Shown one piece after another: positions 49,437 to 60,484 of a stretch of 64,000 nucleotides of DNA. Each line of letters starts with the position of its first letter. Position 1 is the stretch's first letter. This DNA is from Malaya genurostris (Eukaryota > Arthropoda > Insecta > Diptera > Culicidae). The notes beneath the pieces were generated by a model. It searched no databases. It saw only the letters and a program-made list of their open reading frames with translations, and was not told where the DNA came from. Location: assembly GCF_030247185.1 (NCBI RefSeq), contig NC_080571.1, positions 6,197,001-6,261,000 of the forward strand. The letters run 5' to 3'. The position numbers and the translations under genes were made by a program.

Positions 49437-49705
49437 ACACTAGACAGGCCCGTACCCAGGATTTCATTTCGGGAGGGGCCCAAAGATGGAAACTAAAATG
49501 TTTCTGAAGATTGCTTATGTACCTAATTCTCGGTGTGCCTTTTTACGGCTGTTTTTAACATACACTTTAAACTTTTCCACTGGAACTGATATAGTATTAC
49601 ATTTCATTACGTTTACTGTCTTATTATTTCTGTAACACATGTCTGAGACATTCTAAATAATTATATGTTTTTGGGCCCCCCTCTGGGTACGTGACTGACA
49701 CTAGA
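49437..49705. mobile_element. hAT-type MITE, second family member, perfect 8-bp target duplication
   Basis: The element (49445-49697, 253 bp) starts CAGGCCCGTACCCAGGATTT and ends CTGGGTACGTGACTG, inverted ends with three mismatches. ACACTAGA occurs exactly on both sides (49437-49444 and 49698-49705). It resembles the element at 10585 in the first bases (CAGGCCCGT) and the adjacent GGGAGGGGCCC / GGGCCCCCC blocks, so both probably use the same hAT transposase. Non-coding. Confidence 0.88.
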
Positions 49706-50590
49706 TTCATTTCAAAGACAAAACAAGCAAACCGCGTAGAAAGAAACCGCATAAAAAAGTACGGGTGTGTAATGTCAGAGACATAACTAGATGCCGTGAA
49801 TACGAATAAAACTGACACTCTTGCTTTATACTTCCGAATATCAATTAGTTAATCGATTGTGTTAATTGTGCAAGCTGTCCGCTTTTTCACTTCTAGAATT
49901 TGAAACAATACATCTAAACTAAAGGACAGATTAGTTACATTGAACATTCTGACATACAATTAAATGTTACGAAATAACCAGTATAATTCTTTTTGATAAA
50001 ATAATGGTGGTTCTAAAAAAACAACCTTTTATGAAGGCGTTCGTGATGGAGAGTGACGAGTTGAGTTCAAATCTATTCTGAGTCGGTGCTATGCATTTTA
50101 TACAGCAAATCAGCAGAAAATTCTACTACAGGAAAATTTCGCATAATTCTTTGGGTATACAATTATAGTTCTAATAACAACGTACAGAATTTCTATGTCG
50201 ATTATTTCATTTAGGATTTGTATAATACAGTGAAAGAAACTATCAAAGGGCAGTACCGGATCAATTTCTGGCATTCATAAGAGCAAAATTATGTAATCCT
50301 CTAAGATATCACACTGTTTATATATAAACGATATTAAACGCTGTTGTGTATTTTGCACTACAAAAATTGCACAAAGCTAATCAAATTATCCCAGATTTGC
50401 ACTACATTGATGGTTTTAAGTACCGATTTGCAAAGAAGCAATCTTTATAACTCTTTAGATAAAATTTCGCGCCATTAGATGGGCTGATTTTGCATAATAT
50501 TCCCCATTGTTGTCCATTTTTCGTTGCATTTTGCTCCAATGCAAACGACCAGCAGCAGGATGATGCAATCGATCTTCTTTGAAGGGAAAC
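49706..50590. other. AT-rich intergenic, nothing recognised
   Basis: No supported feature. Confidence 0.3.
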
Positions 50591-50594
50591 GGGC

Positions 50595-50805
50595 TTTGCG
50601 ACCTGCGCGTTTGAGGTTTTGTACCACACAACAGGTCTGCGTTTTCATTGCCGTCTTCTCCTGACGACCGAAATTCATATCGTCGACCTGAGCGTTTGAG
50701 GCTTTATACCACGCAAAAGGTCTGCTTTCATTACTGGCGCTGCAGTTTCGACGATCGAAGTCCAAATGAAAGCACGACCTAAGCATTTGAGGCATTATAC
50801 TTGGT
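50595..50805. repeat. Three degenerate units of about 87 bp
   Basis: GCGACCTGCGCGTTTGAGG (50598), TCGACCTGAGCGTTTGAGG (50684) and CGACCTAAGCATTTGAGG (50775) are each followed by a T-rich TATACCAC-like word; the first two continue with AGGTCTGC and TTTCATTNC. The unit also contains inverse matches to GACGACCGAA / CGACGATCGAA. Confidence 0.6.
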
Positions 50806-51690
50806 TTGTTCTTACTGAATGTGGGAGAACTTCACCTCGACATCCAGTTCCATCTGAAGCACTAGAAGAAATGAACGATTTTTAATCAATATTTACCGTT
50901 TATACTCTTCCAGTAGATGATCGGAATTGATATATGCTTGACTACCTCAAAACCGTCGTCCGGGTGCGAAAGAGGCAAACATACTTGATGAATTTTTCTC
51001 ATTATTTCCAAAAGTTTTAGAAAACGTTGTTTTTCAACTATTTATGGTAATCTCACACTGTTGAAAATTTAATCACAAATTCCTGATCCTATTTCCGATA
51101 GCTTGCAGAAGAAGTTATGTTGTTAGGTTGAGTACATCAAAAGATATTCGCGATAAAGTTCTGTCCATTCTTGTACAGGGTAAATTTTGAAAAGGCGCCC
51201 CATAGTATAGTAAGTCATATTCACGACAAAAACCGCGTAAAAAAGACCCCAGTGTACTTTTCATTGATCTAGTCTGTTCTACACTGAGGAACTTGGTTTT
51301 AAAAATTTTAAGTTGGCAAAAAAACATTTTTGATTGTGACTAAACTTTGTCCCAAGGTAGACGATTGTGTTCCCTACCCTTCAAAAACTATTTCTTGTAT
51401 AAGCTGAATTTTTTATCCAGTGTATTTTTATCGAAAACTAAACTAAACTGAAAGTCATAATCATCAAAGATTCCAATGAAACTCAAATTTGGAAAAAAAA
51501 CTTCTCCGGATATTCTATTGTTAGCTGCCCGATATTTGCTACTTTCTGCCAGTGCTCGAGAAGAAAAAGTTTTCGTTGAAAAAACTGTTTTCAAATTTTC
51601 AAGATTAGGTTTTTTCAGTGTTGGATTCGATAAGTAAGAACATCACTAGCATAATATTTTTTTGTCATTTGTCATTTTTTCATTATAATT
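50806..51690. other. AT-rich decayed sequence, nothing recognised
   Basis: A word pair ACTAAACTAAACTGAAAGTC (51437) and ACTAAAGTAAACTGAAAGTC (53273), with an inverse at 52265, indicates an old dispersed repeat across 51000-54000. Confidence 0.4.
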
Positions 51691-51932
51691 AGGGTAACAG
51701 AGGTATTTTGGCCACTTCATATATTTTGACCCACCTAACAAACTTTATCGATTTTATCGATTTTAATTGATGTGAAGTAACTCATGTTACATATATTTGA
51801 AGGTAAACACATTAAATTACCTATTGCGGAAGGGTTTTTCAAAGATATTACAACATTTGATGGATATTTATTCAAAGTGGGCCAAAATAAAATCAATCCT
51901 AAAGTGGGCCAAAATACCTCTGTTACCCTATT
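51688..51932. mobile_element. MITE, 239 bp, 26-bp inverted ends
   Basis: The left end AGGGTAACAGAGGTATTTTG (51691) and the right end CAAAATACCTCTGTTACCCT (ending 51929) are exact inverses over 20 bp and continue with GGCC(C)ACT. ATT lies directly outside both ends (51688-51690 and 51930-51932), a possible 3-bp duplication. No coding capacity; superfamily not assigned. Confidence 0.82.
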
Positions 51933-53752
51933 TGCAACAAAAAAATTCTAACAGGAATGTCAAACCCCATTTCAAAGGACAAGTCAATTTTGTAAAAAGC
52001 AATTGAGCGAGGTGGTTTTCTGTGATAAAGTCTATATGCTGTCAACTTCGAATACGGTTTGGTGCGAAATTTGTCTAGTCGAATCCTACACTGAAAAGAA
52101 AGATAGATTTCACAAATTTTGAATGGTTTTACAACATAGAACATCATATTCGAATTCATTGAAATTTTTTCCAATGTTATAATGCATTTTTAGAAAAAAA
52201 GTGTTTCTAAATATAACTTTTTCTTGTCCAACTTTGTATAAACTTTTTGCAAATATCGGGTGACTTTCAGTTTAGTTTAGTTCTCGATACACTGAAATTG
52301 AATTCAGTTTTCTTCCTTGAAAATACCCATCTTGCATTGTATGAACGGTTGCTAGGGAACACATTCATCTTAGAACCAAAATAAAATGTTTAGTATAGTA
52401 AATCGATATTTAATTTTAAAAGTCGATTTTTTCAGTGTAGGACTCGATAAGGAATTTTTTTATACATTTTTCATACTAAAATATGACTGATTTTGTAGAA
52501 ATCATTAATAGAACACTTTGTTGTAAGCAGTGTCATTTTTCGACTTTAACTGTTTGATAAAGATTGGTTAAAAAAATTTACCCTTTTTAAAAAACAGTCT
52601 AGATCAATTTTGGAAAAACATAGTATGGAATGTGACATTTTGGGACGAAGTCTACTTATCCACAATGTTTCATTCTAATCTGAGATCTGAATTTCGAACC
52701 AGAATATTGCAACTGAGATCTGAGCCTGTTCCGTTTTTCGAATTTAGTTTTTGAATTCATTTTCATTTCCTGAATCCTGGTCTAGAATCTTGGTTCTGGT
52801 GTAGGTCAAAATTATGACGAAAAGTACTCAACAGTTGTACACATCGGACAAATTCCGCAAATCGGTTCTTTTAAGAACCATCAAAATATTTCCTTCGACA
52901 CTTTTCATGCAGTCCAGCTCAGGGTTCGATAATTATGCGAAATTTTCTTCTACTGAGCATGTGAATGTTCGAAAATAAAGAGCTATTGTAACACTATTTG
53001 TTGTACTTTTTACTTACTTTTATCCTGTGTTATTTAGTTGTATGGTGGCATATGTTTGTCGGCAATAAGTCGTACTTTAGTATAGAAGCATCGTTACAAT
53101 TCTGGAAGCGAAGCAGTAAAAGTTGCAGTGACAGTTTTATTGGTATTCACGTTTTCTAGCTATGTCTGTGACATTACCCACTCACCGTTTTGCAAGATGG
53201 GTACTTTTAAGGGAAAAAGTTTTTCTAACAAACTTTTTCCTTGTTTAAACTGATTTGTTCCTAGTGTCGAAAACTAAAGTAAACTGAAAGTCACAATCAT
53301 TCAAGAATCCACCGAAACTGAATTTGTGACAAGGTTGCATAGAGTACTATAGAATGCTTGATGGGGAACATAATTACCTATCTCGGGACAAAATTTCTTA
53401 AAAATCAATAAAGGCGTGTTTTTGTGAATAGATTTTAAATTCTCAAAATTGATTTGTTTCAGCGTAGTATTTTACTCAATACAATGTTACAATTTTTTGT
53501 AAGTGCCCTTTTGACAATAACCATTTCAAAAATAAAAATGATAAAAGTATGATTCCTTTCAAAAGACAATCCAGGTCAAGTATGGAAAAACAAAATATGT
53601 AAAGGGACTTTTATTGATAAAGTTTTTATGTCCAGATAGTTTTATTAAAATTCTACATTGAAAAAAAAATAGCGTTTCCAGATGTATAGTAAATTTACAT
53701 AAAACATCGTTTTCGATTAGGCTGAAATTTGTCTCAAGATAGCTAATTATAC
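51933..53752. other. AT-rich decayed repeat sequence
   Basis: Contains the second and third occurrences of the ACTAAAYTAAACTGAAAGTC word (52265 inverse, 53273). No exon or element end seen. Confidence 0.35.
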
Positions 53753-53976
53753 ATTAATTATGGTTTCGGCTTTAGCGGTCTGTTAAATAAGAACGGCTTT
53801 TTATACTGCCCGACGTTTCGACCACTGGTTATGGTCTTTTTCAAGGGAAATATATTATCGTTCCTTCCTATCGTTTATTTCCCTTGAAAAAGACCATAAC
53901 CAGTGGTCGAAACGTCGGGCAGTATAAAACAGCCGTTCTTGTTTAACAGACCGCTAAAGCCGAAACCATAATTAAT
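53753..53976. repeat. Near-perfect 224-bp palindrome with a hammerhead/Penelope-like motif in each arm
   Basis: Arms of about 100 bp (53753-53853 and 53875-53976) are inverse copies with only a few mismatches, around a loop of about 21 bp. Each arm holds GACC..GGTCGAAACGTCGGG preceded by CCCTTGAAAAA. This looks, from memory, like the hammerhead-type motif (CTGANGA - stem II - GAAAC) of Penelope-like elements; the CTGANGA part is altered here, so catalysis is unlikely. A MITE origin is equally possible; no clear target duplication. Confidence 0.7.
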
Positions 53977-54880
53977 GGAAAACATTTGTACGGTCGACTA
54001 ATAATTTTTCATAGGTAATTATGTTTCCTACTAAGCATCCATATATTGAAATGTTGGGAACTTCGATAGAAAAAAAGTTTTTCAACTAAACAAGATCTAC
54101 ATGTCCAGAATGTTTCATGAAAATCCGAGATTTGTTCGAGTTAGAGCGAAATTTGTCATTTGAAATATAATCTTTTAGACAATTTTAACAGATTTAAGAT
54201 TCCTGAAATCTGAACGGCACCTGCGCTTGGTTAATATTAAATCGAATTTGATAAACAAATCAAATGCGATGAGAGAGCTCGATCAACTTTCTTATTCGGT
54301 GGATTGTAAAGGCAGAAAGAGAGCCAATCAAAACCATTTTTTTCATAGAATGATAAGTAAATGACGTTCTAATTCTTGGTGAGATAAACAGTACCAGAAT
54401 GTTCAACTTTGAAAGTTTATTTGAGGCAGTTAGTTTTTCCTGCTTTCATCTAGTAATATAACATTAAATACTTAATAAAAGGGTGACTTTTATATGTTAA
54501 AAAAGAGTTCAAGCTTTACCATATTTGATTCCTTATTGTACAAAAATTGTTTAGATAACACAGTAGGACTAGCGGAATATCATATCATATATATCATATA
54601 TCATACTTTTATAACAAACTGTTTTTTCTGAAATACAATTCGGTGTTCCTCAGAAATACAGCCAAACAAATAGTAGTTTGCATCGTAAATGAATTTCATT
54701 CGTCTTATTTCAATATGTTCAGAACATGTCATCAAAAAACACGAACGCCTTCCAGTCAACTAATTACCATGATTAGGCGGCGTTCGTAACTACTATTAAG
54801 TGACTGTATAACATAAACCAGTTATCTCAGCGTATTTAATTTTCGTTCTGCTCTCGTGGCAAAGTAGCTCAAATCGATCA
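53977..54880. other. AT-rich spacer upstream of the cuticular gene
   Basis: TATCATATATATCATATATC near 54580 is simple repeat. Enhancers of the downstream gene may lie here but nothing specific can be named. Confidence 0.35.
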
Positions 54881-54884
54881 AATT

Positions 54885-54920
54885 TATATAATAGCAGACC
54901 ACGCCGCACTGATTCATCGG
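54885..54920 (+). promoter_or_regulatory. Predicted core promoter of the cuticular protein gene
   Basis: TATATAATA starts at 54885; 31 bp later TTCATCGG provides an initiator-like TCA with A at 54916. The predicted leader to the ATG is about 127 nt, or less if a short intron ends at TTTTCTTGCAG (55031). Confidence 0.5.
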
Positions 54921-55042
54921 GTGGGTCCTTCGATCGTTCGGAAACAAGTTCGTCGTTTCGTTGCAGTTAGCAAAATTGAAAGTATTCTAACCCTGAAATA
55001 ATCACGTGCTGCTCATTCTCTTTTCTTGCAGACACTGAAACA

Positions 55043-55543
55043 ATGCTAAAGCTTGCGTTCGTCGCCGCTGCCGGGCTGCTGTGTGCGGTTCAGTGCATCA
55101 AGGTCGATTACTACGGTTCCCTGTACAATCGGGATGAGCTGCACGCACCGTACAAAAGTGAACATGAAGAAAAGCAGGACTTCAACAAGATACCCGGCGT
55201 CCCGGGAGTAGACTATCCGGTTTATCACGAGGTACCGCACACCAGCTTCAGCTGCGATCACGTTCCGGCCGTTCCGGGAATGTATGCCAACGTAGAAACC
55301 GGCTGCCAGGCTTACCACACTTGCCACGATGGCCGTGAGGGACCCCAAGGAGCGTCCTTCCTGTGCACCAATGGAACCGTTTTCAACCAGAAGGAATTCG
55401 CTTGCGACTGGTGGTATAACGTCAAGTGTGAGGAAGCACCCAGCCTATACCATTTGAATTCGGATCCGGAGCACAATCCTTTCGTGCCGAAAAAGAAACC
55501 GGAGGACGAGCTGTATCACAAGAAGTTCCTGATCAACGTTTAG
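55043..55543 (+). CDS. Secreted chitin-binding cuticular protein, CPAP1 type (one CBM14 domain)
   Basis: An intact ORF with ATG at 55043 and TAG directly after 55543 gives 166 residues. Residues 1-17 form a signal peptide (MLKLAFVAAAGLLCAVQ). The chitin-binding type-2 (CBM14, peritrophin A) domain spans about residues 68-130, with its six cysteines at 71, 88, 94, 108, 121 and 129 and the conserved aromatic FACDWWYNVKC. The upstream PGVPGVDYPVYHEVP and the NGTVFNQKEF motif are typical of CPAP1 proteins, short cuticle proteins with a single domain (as against obstructors with three). It is expected to be secreted by epidermis or other ectodermal cells and to bind chitin in cuticle. The tail is Lys/Pro-rich. 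The coding region has no intron; AG at 55030-55031 may end a 5' UTR intron. Which CPAP1 member this is cannot be decided without comparison. Confidence 0.92.
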   Translation: MLKLAFVAAAGLLCAVQCIKVDYYGSLYNRDELHAPYKSEHEEKQDFNKIPGVPGVDYPVYHEVPHTSFSCDHVPAVPGMYANVETGCQAYHTCHDGREGPQGASFLCTNGTVFNQKEFACDWWYNVKCEEAPSLYHLNSDPEHNPFVPKKKPEDELYHKKFLINV

Positions 55544-55546
55544 AGG

Positions 55547-58040
55547 ATTGTCGGCTAAGTAGCTACAATCTGATTGTTTTGTTACTTGTTTAGAAAAGAA
55601 AGCTGAAATGTGTCCAGAGAAACTTGTAAGATGTGTATATATTCTTTCTAGTAAAAATTGGTAGGAAAACTAATTGTTTGTCATTCATAGTTGAGAAAAT
55701 TCATGAGCCAAACTTTTCATCGACGGATCCAATTAACTAGACTAAAATTAATTCAAATTCTATAAACTTATCCAGTTATGTGAACGTATTTAGGATTCCT
55801 GATCGATTAATTTGCAATTTTAGGTTTGAGAATAATTGAACATCTTGAAATCTTAACATGAAAATTAGTTTGTTCTTGTGTAGGAAAGTCGTATTTTTTA
55901 TCATTTGAGCTTCGCGGTTTTTCTCATATATTGAAACCATTAGATAAAGTTAGATTTGCTATCTCGGCTCGATCCGTTGGTTGACAGGATAAGGTAAAAT
56001 TAGTACGATAATATGGCGAAATTTTTAATGCACATAATTCAAACTAAAACATGATCTGTGATCTGAAATTTGAATCACATTGACCAATCCAAATTATCTT
56101 CAGAGCACGGAACGACCGAATTTGGCTCTGCGCCTAATTTGTATTACTGTTTTTGAATTAGTTGATTTTAACAACAAAATTTCCAAAATAACTATGAAAT
56201 TAGTTAAAATTGAGAATTTACTTTGCTAAAAAAAACTCTTATTTTTAGAGAATATGTTTAGTTGGAGAATTTCCTGGACACAAACCAGCAATATTTCAAT
56301 CCAACACGAAAATTTGTTATTAAAACAAAAATATTAAGACAACTAAATTTGTTATTAAAATCAGAAAATTTGTTTCTATTTATCTATCACTATCATTGCA
56401 GAAGCCAGTACAAAGAAAACAAAAATGAAATTGGTTTTATTAACAAGTTTATTAGCCAAAAACTCATGAGAAGTGTCAAAGCAAAAAAATCCATTAAAAA
56501 GCTAAAAAGGACAGTCTTGTTGAAACTGCTTGAAAATTGTTTAGAAGTTTTTCGCATGTGCTACGATATATCCATATAAAAAATTTCTAAACCGATATGT
56601 AGAAATGACGTAAACTCTTAGTGGAAAGTGTATTCATTCAGAATTTGTGCCCATTTGAAGCGATTGTGCGTAATAATGTTTTTACGCGGAACAGTAAAGT
56701 GAGTTTCGAATGTTGCACTCTACTTGTATATGTCAAATGAAGTTTTTTGTATCTTCCAACCTTCCGGGCTACGTCGTCCGGTGTACTACTTGTGGTTTTT
56801 ATTTTCCGAATGCTCAGTTTTCAGCGAGAGTGTCGATTTCGCGAAGTCGAATGAAGAAAACCGCGATTTAGAAGAAAAATTTTCAAAAAAAGTTAATGTT
56901 TCTTTTATGTCTTTTTCTCCAACACAACATCGTATTTATACCTGCCAATATAGAAAAGACAACCGCGACTGAAATTTTTTTCGGTAGTAGTGTGCCAGTA
57001 GTCATTACAGTGTTAACGTTTTTTCGGTGATAGTGCGCCATATAGTGGCAAATTGCAGAAGCCAATTCAACCATTTATGTTGGTTGAAAACAACGTTTTA
57101 TTTCTCTAATTCAACTAAAAAATTAGTTGAATGGATATGAAGTGTGCCTTAGCTAAGAAATGACAGCACGTTTAATTGGTGAATTCAACTAAAAAAATAG
57201 CTATTTCAACAAATATTTTATTATTATTAAGGGAATGAGAATTAAAAAATCTAAATCAGCAAAAGTGAGATTTTTTTATTTGTCTCAAAAAATAACTAAC
57301 TAAAATCAGAAAATCAATTAATTTTTTCGCCAAAGTGCTGATTTCGGTCTTTCCGCGAGTTGTCATATTTAAAGTAGTTCAATTTGTAGAACACTTTTTC
57401 AGGTCTTAAAAGATTGCGGAGATTGAAGATTTAAGTTCTATCTCTAGGGATTCAGGCGCTAGCTTGCATAGGAGAGACTGGGGCTAAACCGGTCACTTTT
57501 TGGAAATTGAAAGGAATATTCCCATTACATCCAGGATTTTACTTAAGTTATCTATACCGTTGGGAAGCTTCAATAAATTTGAAAAAAATATGCATTAGTT
57601 TTCGTAAAAAGTCTGCATTAAGTGACCAATTTAAAATCCAATATTTAGGAACTATTGAATTTATTGTAAATCTAGATTTATAAAGTGATAAGATGTAGAT
57701 TAGAAATATAGATATCAATATTCAGGTATATTCCAAGAATCCGTTAAAAATTTCAAGTCGAACAAGATTGGAACCAGACAAATCGACTCGTAATCGCGTA
57801 TTCCGGCAAACTGGCATCTGTCTGTTACATAAAAGTAAAGCTCTGGAATTACATTCCTTTTCGTTGAATTAGGCCTTTCTGGTTCAACAGACTTCGCAGC
57901 CGTACAGAATTATTGCATGGTTAATACTACGATTTTATTGAGACTATAAGAATTCTTCCAGATTTACATCTCACTAATTACGACGCATTCATCGCATTGT
58001 AAAATAAACCTTCTTTTTTGAACGGACAGCTGAGTGCCGG
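55547..58040. other. AT-rich intergenic downstream of the cuticular gene
   Basis: No AATAAA close to the stop is obvious. The longest ORF (56262-56579) has a composition that simply follows the AT-richness. GGAGAGACTGGGGCTAAACC near 57471 relates to the GAGACCGGGGCTTGTTGG word at 36332. Nothing else recognised. Confidence 0.4.
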
Positions 58041-58050
58041 ATGCCATATA

Positions 58051-59340
58051 AAGACTGTCCCAGAAAGTATGGACCCACTTTGATTTCGCTGTAAATAATT
58101 CACAAGTGTTAGATATTAAAATTTTATTCGATGTACTGATAATATTAGACTACAACAACAGAATATTATTCTCAACATTTGCTACTTAGCCATTGTAGAC
58201 TAGCTGGCGCACCTTCTTGCGAACGTTCCTCATTAAATTCCGTACAGACTTCTTGGCGACAAGTTTTGACACTTTTTTCCAATCTTTTTCGAACTGTTGA
58301 ATGGTTTCGGCTGCCGAGACATGTTTCCTAAGGTGTGCCTTCGTTAATGCCCAAAATGCCTCAATTGGTCGAAGTTGTGGGCAATTTGGTGGATTCATGT
58401 CTCTTGGGACGAAAGTGACATTTTTGGTAGTATACCATTCTACCGTTGATTTCGAGTAGTGGCATGAAGCAAGATCTCACCAGAAGACAACAGGATCCTT
58501 GTGGCTTCGAATCATGCGTAGAAGTCGTTTTTGTAAACATTCCTTGATGTATATTTCTGTTCATTGAAACAGTGGTGATGAAGGGTTTCGAAATCTTACC
58601 GCAGCTACAAATTGCTTGCCAGACCATAGCTTTCTTACCAAATATTTTTCGACTTAAATCGATGTCTCGAACTGGTTTAACACTTGCCCTTCTCGCACCG
58701 TATAATATTGTGGTCCTGGCAAGGATTTGTAATAGAGTTTCACGTAGGTTTCGTCGTCCAGCAAGAATCGTATTGTACAGCTTTCGAGCCCTCGGCCTGA
58801 TCGATGCTTCTTGTTTCGGACTACGTTTTGGTTGTTTCTGCTTCTTATAGGTTCGGAGACTCAAACGTTCTTTGGCACGAAGAACATTTGACTTCGAAGT
58901 GCCCACTTTTTGGCCACATCCCGAACTGAACCCTCCTTCTTTTGCTCGAACGCCTTCAGTATACGTTTATTCAACTGTATACGTTTATGCTGGTTAGCAG
59001 GACCTTATTTTCGACCCGTTTTCGATTTATCCTCAAATGTGTTATCCTCACCGAACTTCCTGATTGCATTTCGTACGGCTTTTTCACTTACTCCTTCCAT
59101 TTTTGCTATCTTTCTCAGTGACAGTCCGCGTTCTGTGCACCATTTGTACACAATTTTTCGACGTTGTTCTGCTAAAAGTCCACGCATTTCGAAACAAACT
59201 AATGAAAACGAATAAACAACTGCACAAGTGGTTAGAGAAGAGTGTAAATAACAGGACGCAGCCATAAAAATTGACAGATTCTGAACCATTGCGAAATAGT
59301 AGCGGTTTTTAGTTGCGTCCATACTTTCTAGGACAGTCTT
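58051..59340 (-). mobile_element. DD37E mariner-type transposon (same family as 7707-9008), defective
   Basis: 1290 bp between TA dinucleotides (58049-58050, 59341-59342). Inverted ends begin AAGACTGTCC. The flanks join as GATGCCATA|TACCATTCGACTTGG, so it inserted into the ATATACCATTCGACT core of a dispersed repeat. Confidence 0.9.
58186..59187 (-). pseudogene. ITmD37E-type transposase remnant
   Basis: ATG at 59185-59187 (MRGLLAEQRRKIVYKW); the tail KKVRQLVYNG ends at 58186. The frame is broken near 58900-59010, 58750 (a short deletion removes the first catalytic MDDE motif: DAGRRNLRE replaces it) and 58400-58480. The Glu motif QLRPIEAFWAL is intact. Compared with the copy at 7845-8855 it lacks the first catalytic Asp, so it cannot be repaired by frame alone. 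Confidence 0.8.
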
Positions 59341-59620
59341 TACCATTCGACTTGGTTCATCAATATCAAAAAATGTATGTATGAAGCATGAAAGCAAAAA
59401 GTACCAATGGTGTGAACATGATCTGCATCTCTCCGCCACGTTTGTTAAGCATGTACTTAAAAAAGGTTATATGACTTTTGGTCAGGGCACAGGATCCCCA
59501 TGTGAATCGCTGGTCACTTACGATAATCAGCTGGCTAGGTGCTAATATTCCCCGAAAATTCTTCCATACAATAAGCCCAGCAAGAAATTTGTCAAAAATA
59601 CATCAAAGTTTTAGCATAAT
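59341..59620 (+). pseudogene. Dispersed-repeat end and fragment of a gag-like ORF1
   Basis: About 59458-59600 reads, with one stop, YMTFGQGTGSPCESLVTYDN and then QLARC, which aligns with YIICGQGGTHPCKTLITYEN and QLVTC of the ORF1 at 17888. It is a small 3' fragment of a related retrotransposon that ends before or within the zinc knuckle. Confidence 0.6.
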
Positions 59621-59623
59621 TAT

Positions 59624-60474
59624 CACCTTAACGCTCAGGTAGGGATTTTCAACGAAATTATTTTTTCAAAAAATCATAACTCTTGATACAGTTGATCAAT
59701 TTTCATGCGTCCAGTGTAAAAAAACAGATTTTTTTTTCTAGTACATGCTGACTTACACGGAACCGCAGCGGTCCAAAAACACCGGAGTTAAAAAAGTGTC
59801 AAATAAAAAAAAACAGATTTTTTTCTAATACATGCTGACTTACACGGAACCGCAGCGGTCCAAAAACACCGGAGTTATTCCAGATCACGTTGGGGTATGT
59901 CTGTTCTTCCGTTAGAATTATGTTATGAAGGTGCCAAAAAGTAGTTGATCAAACAGCTCTAAGTGAAAAGTACTTTGAATTTACATCAAAATCTCGTAAA
60001 TATTCTCTAGGGATTTAGGCTGATCAACTAAGCTGGAGTTTCCAAATTAGCTTTGAAAGTCTTCTAACAACTCGATAAATCCTGAGATTAAATGGCATGT
60101 CAAATTTCAAGCACAATTCTATGGAACCACAATCCGGATTTACCGGAATTGGACATTGCATTTTATGGGTTCTAGTACTTCTGCTTCTGTTCGAGCCCCG
60201 ACCTGGAAGAATTCTTAGTGTCAGTAGGATCCATAGTACTAGCCATGCAATGATTCTGTACGCTAAGAATCGGCTGCGAAGTCTGTTGAAACAGAAAGGC
60301 CAAATTCCACCAGGAATAACTCAGGAATTTTTGGGCCGCTGCGGTTCCGTATGAGTCAGCATGGAGTAGAAGAAAATCTGTTTTTTTTTTACACTGGACG
60401 TATCAAAATTGGTCAACTGTATCAAGAGTTTGAAAAATAAATTCGATGAAAATCCCTACCCGAGCGTTTAGGTG
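59624..60474. mobile_element. Fold-back element with long inverted arms
   Basis: The left arm (59624-59885) starts CACCTTAACGCTCAGGTAGG; the right arm ends with the inverse of CACCTAAACGCTCGGGTAGG at 60474. Arms match over about 170 bp (GGGATTTTCRWCGAA, TTGATACAGTTGAYCAATTT, GTCCAGTGTAAAAAA, ACGGAACCGCAGCGGYCCAA). In the left arm a block of about 88 bp is tandemly duplicated (59705-59793 and 59795-59882, both with CATGCTGACTTACACGGAAC). No coding region. Confidence 0.75.
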
Positions 60475-60484
60475 TTAAGCTAAT

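Noticed and set aside
51100..51330. Short - strand ORF near 51115-51327
   Set aside because: No signature and in a region of decayed repeats.
55046..55348. - strand ORF opposite the cuticular protein gene
   Set aside because: Antisense shadow; the + strand frame has signal peptide and six-Cys domain.
56262..56579. 105-codon Lys/Asn/Leu-rich ORF
   Set aside because: Composition follows AT-rich DNA; no signal, domain or promoter.
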